A DNA stretch of 36,813 bases, taken from the NCBI RefSeq assembly GCF_016918565.1, contig NZ_JAFFQD010000045.1, positions 1-36,813 of the forward strand, given 5' to 3'. Source of the stretch: Desulfogranum marinum. GTDB taxonomy: Bacteria > Desulfobacterota > Desulfobulbia > Desulfobulbales > Desulfobulbaceae. Shown one piece after another: positions 32,117 to 36,813 of the stretch. Each line of letters begins with the position of its first letter. The stretch's first letter is position 1. A program made the translations under genes and the position numbers. The notes under the pieces were generated by a model, which was given only the letters and a program-made list of their open reading frames with translations, was not told where the DNA came from and made no database searches.

Positions 32117-32483
32117 GCGGGGAGCGTGTTGAGGAGTTAACCATTAAATGCCGTCGCTCAGCATTGACCTGACAGGTTGATATAACCAGGTGGCGAAGTA
32201 ACCCGACAACCATCCATACCCAGACAGATTATACATGGCAACCTTAAGTCCAAAGCCCAGGTACTGAAATTATATGAACAGGAATTATTTAAACTTGATT
32301 TCTGGAAAACGGAGGTAATGTTGCCAATGCTAATATTACCCACCTTTCATTAATCCAGAGTCTTTGTTATTGTTTTTTCTTTACAGGAGATCGTGTATAA
32401 TTGCGTTCCTTGTATTTTACAATCGGCGGACGAGTGGAATCCCGCCTTAGCAAATTCTCCCTCACTTATGTTTACAGGTGGCT
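32117..32483. other. Leader region of the queuosine operon
   Basis: This 367-base stretch carries a TATAAT at 32396-32401 that could be the -10 element for queD, with no convincing -35 at 17 bases. A small stem GGCGG/CCGCC at 32425-32446 follows. I looked for a preQ1 riboswitch and could not find its conserved loop or A-rich tail. Confidence 0.35.
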
Positions 32484-32897
32484 ATGCTTACTATTACCAA
32501 AGAGTTTCAATTTGATGCAGCCCATCGGTTATGGTCCGATCACCTTTCAAAAAAACAAAATCGCCAGATCTACGGTAAGTGTTCAAAACTTCACGGTCAC
32601 ACCTACCGCCTTCAAGTCACCGTCTCCGGTACTGTCCGAGATGACGGAATGATCCTTAATTTCACCGAACTAAAAACCTTTGTCCGAGAAGCACTCCTTG
32701 CCAGGTACGATCACGCATACTTAAACGAGCTGGAAGAGTATGAAAATATGCCGGTTACGGCAGAAAATATGGTTACCCATATTTATACCGTACTCGCCGA
32801 AAAATTAAGCTCCAAAGAAGTGTTGCTCCAATCGGTGGTTCTTTATGAGACTCCAACCTCATGGGCGACTATGACCCGAGAGGGATATCGTGCTTAA
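32484..32897 (+). CDS. queD: 6-carboxytetrahydropterin synthase
   Basis: QueD converts dihydroneopterin triphosphate to 6-carboxy-5,6,7,8-tetrahydropterin, the second step of queuosine synthesis. The 137-residue protein shows the zinc-binding histidines in DAAHRLW and KLHGHTYRL (the catalytic Cys is in GKCSKLHGH). Further family signatures are DHAYLNEL and the C-terminal LYETPTSWATM. I chose the ATG at 32484, five bases after AGG, rather than GTG at 32478, which overlaps that site. The gene overlaps queE by eight bases and leads a queD-queE-queC-queF set. No folE gene for the GTP step lies in the window. Confidence 0.93.
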   Translation: MLTITKEFQFDAAHRLWSDHLSKKQNRQIYGKCSKLHGHTYRLQVTVSGTVRDDGMILNFTELKTFVREALLARYDHAYLNELEEYENMPVTAENMVTHIYTVLAEKLSSKEVLLQSVVLYETPTSWATMTREGYRA

Positions 32898-33516
32898 AGT
32901 TACGGAAATTTTTCACTCTCTTCAGGGAGAAGGGCCCTTTTCGGGACAACCTGCCGTTTTTGTCAGATTCAGTGGTTGCATAGAACCGCTCTGCCCATGG
33001 TGTGATACCATGTATGCTTGCGGCACCGGACATTCAATGAGCCTCGACGCCGCTTACCGTAAGCTAACAGGTTTTAACACAAGCCTGATAGTGGTTACCG
33101 GAGGGGAGCCTTTTCTTCAATGGCACAACGGGTTGAAACAATTAGAAAAACGGCTTCTCGGTCAAGGGTATAGGGTTCAATATGAAACCAGTGGTAAAAT
33201 TGAAATCCCTTGTGACACAAAAGGTTTTTCAGTCTGTTCCCCCAAGTATCTGGACGACCGCTGGGTGTTCGACGAAATCAACCTGAAGAGAGCCCAGGTG
33301 TTCAAGTTTGTAGTGGACTATGATTTTGACATTATTAAAACGTTCATTCAACGACATAATATCTCTCCCGAGTTAGTTTTTATCATGCCGAAAGGTATAA
33401 GCCTGGAGGAGCAGTTAGATAAATTTGAAGATACCTGGAGTTTTTGTCTCGAGAATGGCTTTCACTTTTCTCCCAGGCTGCATGTTTTAACCTTTAATAA
33501 CAAGCGTGGAGTATAA
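32890..33516 (+). CDS. queE: 7-carboxy-7-deazaguanine synthase
   Basis: QueE is a radical SAM enzyme that contracts 6-carboxytetrahydropterin to 7-carboxy-7-deazaguanine. The 208-residue protein begins with the characteristic EIFHSLQGEGPFSGQPAVFVR segment. It continues with the cluster cysteines (30, 35, 38), the glycine-rich TGGEPFLQ, and the YETSGK and CSPKYLDD segments near the middle. The spacing of the cysteines is CX4CX2C (CIEPLCPWC), whereas the usual short motif is CX3CX2C, so there is one extra residue. The start is GTG at 32890, with GAGAGG a few bases upstream, inside the end of queD. It acts between QueD and QueC. Confidence 0.92.
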   Translation: MLKVTEIFHSLQGEGPFSGQPAVFVRFSGCIEPLCPWCDTMYACGTGHSMSLDAAYRKLTGFNTSLIVVTGGEPFLQWHNGLKQLEKRLLGQGYRVQYETSGKIEIPCDTKGFSVCSPKYLDDRWVFDEINLKRAQVFKFVVDYDFDIIKTFIQRHNISPELVFIMPKGISLEEQLDKFEDTWSFCLENGFHFSPRLHVLTFNNKRGV

Positions 33517-33517
33517 A

Positions 33518-34180
33518 ATGACCGATTGTATCCTGGTTCTGTCAGGCGGCATGGATTCAACCGTTCTTCTGACCGACTTGCTCAAACAGGGAAAACAAGT
33601 TCAAACCATCAGTTTTGATTACGGTTCCAAACACAATTGCCAGGAACTCCCTATGGCTGCTGCGTATTGTCAGGAAAAAGCCGTACCTCATCAAATTATT
33701 AAGCTTTCATTTATTGATGAGTTGTTTTCCTCAAGTCTCCTGCAATCCGGTGAGGATATTCCTGATGGTTCGTATCAGGAGGCGAATATGAAGTCTACCG
33801 TCGTTCCGTTTCGAAATGGAATAATGCTTTCAATCGCGGCAGGTTTTGCTGAATCGGTGGGGGCTGGCGAGGTATACTTGGCCTCCCACTCGGGAGATCA
33901 TTTCATCTACCCTGACTGTCGCCCCGAATTCAACCGTTTTTTGTCTGAAGCGGTTCTGATTGGAACTGACAAACAGGTAAGCCTGGTATTTCCATATGCT
34001 GACATCGATAAAAGACAGATAGGAGATTTAGGCAGAAAACTTGGGTTGGATTTTACCAAGACCTGGACATGCTATAAAGGTGAAGAAATCCACTGTGGTA
34101 CCTGCGGTGCTTGTGACGAACGAAAGTATGCCCTCCGTCACAGCGAGGGAATGGACCCGACGATATACCAAAATCAGTGA
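33518..34180 (+). CDS. queC: 7-cyano-7-deazaguanine synthase
   Basis: QueC uses two ATP and ammonia to turn 7-carboxy-7-deazaguanine into the nitrile preQ0. The 220-residue protein has the PP-loop LSGGMDST (residues 8-15), the family segments FDYGSKHNCQE and VPFRNGIMLSIAAG, and a C-terminal zinc site with four cysteines in CYKGEEIHCGTCGAC. The ATG at 33518 is two bases after the queE stop and seven bases after GGAG; an upstream GTG at 33506 is an unlikely start. A perfect 17-bp palindrome follows its stop. Confidence 0.95.
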   Translation: MTDCILVLSGGMDSTVLLTDLLKQGKQVQTISFDYGSKHNCQELPMAAAYCQEKAVPHQIIKLSFIDELFSSSLLQSGEDIPDGSYQEANMKSTVVPFRNGIMLSIAAGFAESVGAGEVYLASHSGDHFIYPDCRPEFNRFLSEAVLIGTDKQVSLVFPYADIDKRQIGDLGRKLGLDFTKTWTCYKGEEIHCGTCGACDERKYALRHSEGMDPTIYQNQ

Positions 34181-34183
34181 CGA

Positions 34184-34200
34184 AATGAATTGAATTCATT
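34184..34200. promoter_or_regulatory. Perfect 17-bp palindrome between queC and queF
   Basis: AATGAATT-G-AATTCATT is an exact odd palindrome beginning four bases past the queC stop. No T-run follows, so it is not a terminator. It may be an operator or an mRNA end element; with AT-rich composition chance cannot be ruled out. Confidence 0.3.
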
Positions 34201-34258
34201 ACGGGCTTTCCACTATCAAAATCAACAAACAAGCGTTCATTATTAACCAGAGAATAGC

Positions 34259-35074
34259 ATGGTAACAAAAGATCTTCCCCTTGGTAAAACAGTCACCCAT
34301 TCAACCACGTATGATGCAGGGCAGTTGTGCCCTGTAGCGCGGGGACCAGCCCGACAAAAACTTGGTCTGCACGAAGAACTTCCTTTTTATGGTGAAGATC
34401 GATGGACCGCTTATGAACTCTCCTGGCTGAACAAAAAAGGAAAACCTGTTGTAGCAGTGGGTAAGATTATCTTTCCCTGTACAACTCCTAATATTATCGA
34501 ATCCAAGTCGTTAAAATTATATTGCAACTCCTTTAATCAGACCCCGTTTGAATCTGAAAAAATCGTGCAGGAAACCATGGCCAAAGACCTGAGCCGGATT
34601 GCGGGCGAACAGGTTGAAGTTCATCTGATACCACCGGAACGTTTTGAGTTATTACGGATTGCGCAACCTGAAGGAGAGTGCATTGATGGGCTGGATGTTG
34701 ACATTGTCCACTACCATATACATCCGAGTCTTTTGGAAACAGATGAGGAGGTTGTAGAACAAAGCCTCCACTCGCATCTTTTAAGGACCAATTGTCCCGT
34801 AACAGGACAGCCCGACTGGGCCACAATTGTAATAAACTATCACGGCCAACAAATCGTAAAGGAAAGTCTTTTGGTCTATCTTATATCATATCGGCACCAT
34901 ACAGGCTTTCACGAGAACTGCGTTGAAAGAATTTTTATTGACATCATGTCTCGCTGCAAACCTGATCGTTTGCTGGTTTATGCGCGTTTCACCAGAAGAG
35001 GAGGGATTGACATTAACCCCTACCGTTCTACCGAAAATGGATTTGCAAACATAGGCCGGCTTGCCCGCCAGTAA
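34259..35074 (+). CDS. queF: NADPH-dependent 7-cyano-7-deazaguanine reductase (long type)
   Basis: QueF reduces the nitrile preQ0 to the amine preQ1, the last free-base step before insertion into tRNA. The 271-residue length and the double tunnel-fold layout match the bimodular E. coli type. The N-terminal half carries the substrate-site segment ESKSLKLYCNSFNQT, and the C-terminal half has the catalytic cysteine in RTNCPVTGQPDWA and HHTGFHENCVERIF. The ribosome site (AGAGAA) is weak. It lies 78 bases past queC, and a palindrome stands between them. With QueD, QueE and QueC it forms a complete pathway from dihydroneopterin triphosphate to preQ1; tgt and queA are not in the window. Confidence 0.94.
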   Translation: MVTKDLPLGKTVTHSTTYDAGQLCPVARGPARQKLGLHEELPFYGEDRWTAYELSWLNKKGKPVVAVGKIIFPCTTPNIIESKSLKLYCNSFNQTPFESEKIVQETMAKDLSRIAGEQVEVHLIPPERFELLRIAQPEGECIDGLDVDIVHYHIHPSLLETDEEVVEQSLHSHLLRTNCPVTGQPDWATIVINYHGQQIVKESLLVYLISYRHHTGFHENCVERIFIDIMSRCKPDRLLVYARFTRRGGIDINPYRSTENGFANIGRLARQ

Positions 35075-35780
35075 GACGTCCTCTCGCTAGGTGGATACAA
35101 AGGAAAATTTTTCTGGTTGAGGCAAAATCATACTTTTGAAATTTCCTTATCTTTAAGAGCGCTTCAGGCAAAGCCATTAATATTGCCACTTTAAAGATTC
35201 GATTACAAGACCATGCTCAAAACTGAACATGTCCACTGTCCATTTCCGAAATTACCCTCTGATGAAGGGAAAATGAACCGGATTTTAGTACCGAAAACGG
35301 TAGCAGATAGGCCATTTGGCGTTTGGTTTAACCTTATCAGCAATTTCTGCAAAACATCAAACTGACCCAGGAAGGCCTATCTTTATGCCCGTTAGCAGTT
35401 GTCAGAGGGGGCATCTTCAACCACTTCTCTTTTCCATCGGGTAAGATGGCGACGTAACCTGCCAGAGGGCCTCACCGCCTGCTTCTGTGCTGAAAGGGGG
35501 GCGGTCAGGCCGTCAATTATACAGGGTATGAAGTAATACACCTGTGGAGAATATAGAACTGCGACACTACCTGTCAGCACGGGTCATGCACAGGAAAAAC
35601 CTATAATGGGCGTGTTTGAGATTTTTTCAGATCTTCACCATGGCAATCTTACATATATCCATGGAGTATTCCCCCAAACAATAAATGAGCTGTTTTGATG
35701 AAAAGCTGCACAAAGATTATTTGCAAATAAGATAGAAGGCTGTATAAAAAACACGATAATTGTTTTAAGGGAGGTCCTTC
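35075..35780. other. Non-coding stretch between queF and the LysE-type gene
   Basis: No gene is supported. A minus-strand frame at 35392-35580 has no known domain. A 9-bp inverted repeat, AGATAGGCC at 35305-35313 and its complement at 35374-35382, encloses 60 bases and may mark a decayed mobile element. The last 80 bases are AT-rich and should contain the promoter of the exporter gene. Confidence 0.4.
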
Positions 35781-36401
35781 ATGTCACTAGAAAGTGCAAT
35801 ATCATTTTTTTTCATTATTTTTGTTTTTGCCATAACCCCGGGACCTGGCGTCTTTGCCCTTTTAGCAAGGTCTCTTGCTTCAGGGGCTAAACCTTGTGTC
35901 AGCATGTCACTAGGTATGGCTGTAAGCGATGTCATCTATCTAGTTCTTGCGTGCTTTGGTCTTGCCGTCATTGCTGAACAATGGGCTGGGTTGTTCATGT
36001 TTATCCGCATTGTCGGTGCCTTCTACCTTCTTTATCTAGGGTGGAAGATGTGGAGCGCTTCTCCTGAAGCATCTCTAAAAAATAATCGTGACGATGGTGC
36101 TTTTACAGTAGCCAAAGGCCTATTGCAGGGTTTTTTAATCTCAGCTTCCAATCCCAAAGTGATATTCTTTTATATAGCCTTTCTGCCAACGATTATGGAC
36201 CTCAATAGCTTGACGCCTTCTGACATAGTTTTGGCTTCAGGTATAACCCTTTCAGGGCTTATGGTGGGACTTATGACGGTTGCAACATGTGCCTCTTCTG
36301 CAAGACGATTCTTTACCTCTACAAAGGCGGTAAAAGGCCTCAACCGTACATCAGGTGGAATTATGATAGGAGCTGGTTCTTATCTCGCCCTTCACGGTTA
36401 A
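35781..36401 (+). CDS. LysE/RhtB family amino acid exporter
   Basis: The 206-residue membrane protein belongs to the LysE translocator family, which exports amino acids or related metabolites from the cytoplasm. It shows the N-terminal signature ITPGPGVFALLARSLASGAKP, the YLLYLGWKMW helix and the SNPKVIFFYIAFLP segment, with about six hydrophobic helices. GGGAGG stands seven bases before the ATG. It appears to be a single gene. The substrate cannot be read from sequence. Confidence 0.9.
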   Translation: MSLESAISFFFIIFVFAITPGPGVFALLARSLASGAKPCVSMSLGMAVSDVIYLVLACFGLAVIAEQWAGLFMFIRIVGAFYLLYLGWKMWSASPEASLKNNRDDGAFTVAKGLLQGFLISASNPKVIFFYIAFLPTIMDLNSLTPSDIVLASGITLSGLMVGLMTVATCASSARRFFTSTKAVKGLNRTSGGIMIGAGSYLALHG

Positions 36402-36751
36402 AATAGATCAACAGGTGGAATAAGTACTAACACTTAATCTTCTTCTTGTTCGCCCAAGCCGCTGTTGATTTTCCACGCGGCGCTTTTCAAAAAAATCACC
36501 GCAACACCTGGACAGGAAAAATCTGAAGCAAACGGATAGTTGTCTTCTGTTAACCTTCTCCATGGCAGCTTAACCTACGAGGATTCCACTTAACCATCCC
36601 TGGGCAGAGGGATCTATGAGTATAGTTTGTTAAAATGGTTCGGATTGAGCCTAATACCTCACTCTTGTTTTTAGTTATCCCCTAACTGATGTGGTAGGAA
36701 TTTATGGACACTTTCTTAAGAGTGAAATAACAATTCTTGAGGAGGTAATTC
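36402..36751. other. Region between the exporter and the IS element
   Basis: A weak stem GCCGC/GCGGC near 36460-36484 could end the exporter transcript. I see no gene. From about 36689 the sequence looks like the left end of the insertion sequence. Confidence 0.35.
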
Positions 36752-36813
36752 ATGACCAAACGAAAAAGACGTAACTACACAAATGAATTCAAAGAAGAAG
36801 CTGTGAAGCTTGT
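36689..36813 (+). mobile_element. Left end of an IS3-family insertion sequence, cut by the window edge
   Basis: The element begins somewhere near TGATGTGGTAGGAA. That TG-start stretch, about 60 bases before a transposase start codon, is a plausible terminal repeat. The right end lies outside the window, so boundaries and target duplication cannot be set. Confidence 0.55.
36752..36813 (+). CDS. IS3-family transposase OrfA, N-terminal fragment
   Basis: Only the first 20 codons are visible. They read KRKRRNYTNEFKEEAVKL after the start, the standard opening of the HTH domain of IS3-type OrfA (transposase_8, rhs-like Y-x-x-EFK-x-EAVKL pattern). GAGGAGG lies six bases before the ATG at 36752. The frame is intact to the window edge. 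Confidence 0.8.
   Translation, partial: MTKRKRRNYTNEFKEEAVKL

Noticed and set aside
32396-32483. PreQ1 riboswitch before queD
   Set aside because: A short GC stem is present, but the conserved C-rich loop and the A-rich 3' tail of preQ1-I are missing, and it does not look like type II or III.
35392-35580. Minus-strand 62-codon frame after queF
   Set aside because: No family signature or ribosome site; possibly remnant DNA of a mobile element but not supportable as a gene.
1-36813. CRISPR arrays, tRNA or rRNA genes
   Set aside because: No regularly spaced repeats of suitable length, no tRNA-like cloverleaf with a CCA end and no rRNA signature were seen on reading both strands.

Overview
The window looks like a chromosomal segment of a Gram-negative, strictly anaerobic sulfate-reducing bacterium of the Desulfobacterota, most likely Desulfobulbales-like. 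The main evidence is a Desulfovibrio-type molybdenum aldehyde oxidoreductase (Mop) whose iron-sulfur cysteines fall at the same residue numbers as I recall for the D. gigas enzyme. It is embedded in the accessory set known in D. vulgaris as DVU_1551 to DVU_1558. HdrB-like CCG domains and a sigma54 activator fit the same picture. The taxonomic call is inference from gene content; no rRNA is present.

Layout. 1-7700 is a loose accessory region: a DUF2278 protein, a YibE/F membrane protein, a secreted alkaline phosphatase with a clear terminator, an unrecognised membrane protein, a small methyltransferase and a broken fic gene. 7734-11248 (minus) is a two-gene unit: a universal stress protein translationally coupled to a P-type ATPase that resembles eukaryotic Na+/K+-ATPases. 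11814-14059 (plus) is ilvB-ilvN, closed by a terminator and a REP-like palindrome.

14201-27104 (minus) is the centrepiece, an eleven-gene unit. In transcription order it holds a MoeA-like molybdopterin-binding protein, Mop, a large Fe-S/flavin/CCG protein, a four-cysteine mini-protein, a methyltransferase (TrsM), a C-GCAxxG-C-C protein, a radical SAM protein (TrsS), a PaaK-like AMP-dependent ligase, XdhC, a MobA-like/HD fusion and a histidine phosphatase. Most junctions overlap by 4-17 bases. Upstream lies what looks like complete sigma54 promoter architecture: a GG-N10-GC promoter, an AT-rich spacer with an IHF-like site, and three helically phased 11-bp repeats. The AcoR-like sigma54 activator gene follows at 27461-29467. 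I infer one inducible system that makes MCD-type molybdenum cofactor, sulfurates it, and probably performs a further radical-SAM-dependent step whose product is unknown.

29468-30916 holds a long non-coding stretch with two candidate RNA structures and a small membrane protein. 30917-32116 is a MOT1-type molybdate/sulfate transporter, functionally linked to the Mop system. 32484-35074 is a complete preQ1 branch of queuosine synthesis (queD, queE, queC, queF). The window ends with a LysE-type exporter and the first 20 codons of an IS3-family transposase cut by the window edge. I saw no rRNA, tRNA or CRISPR array.
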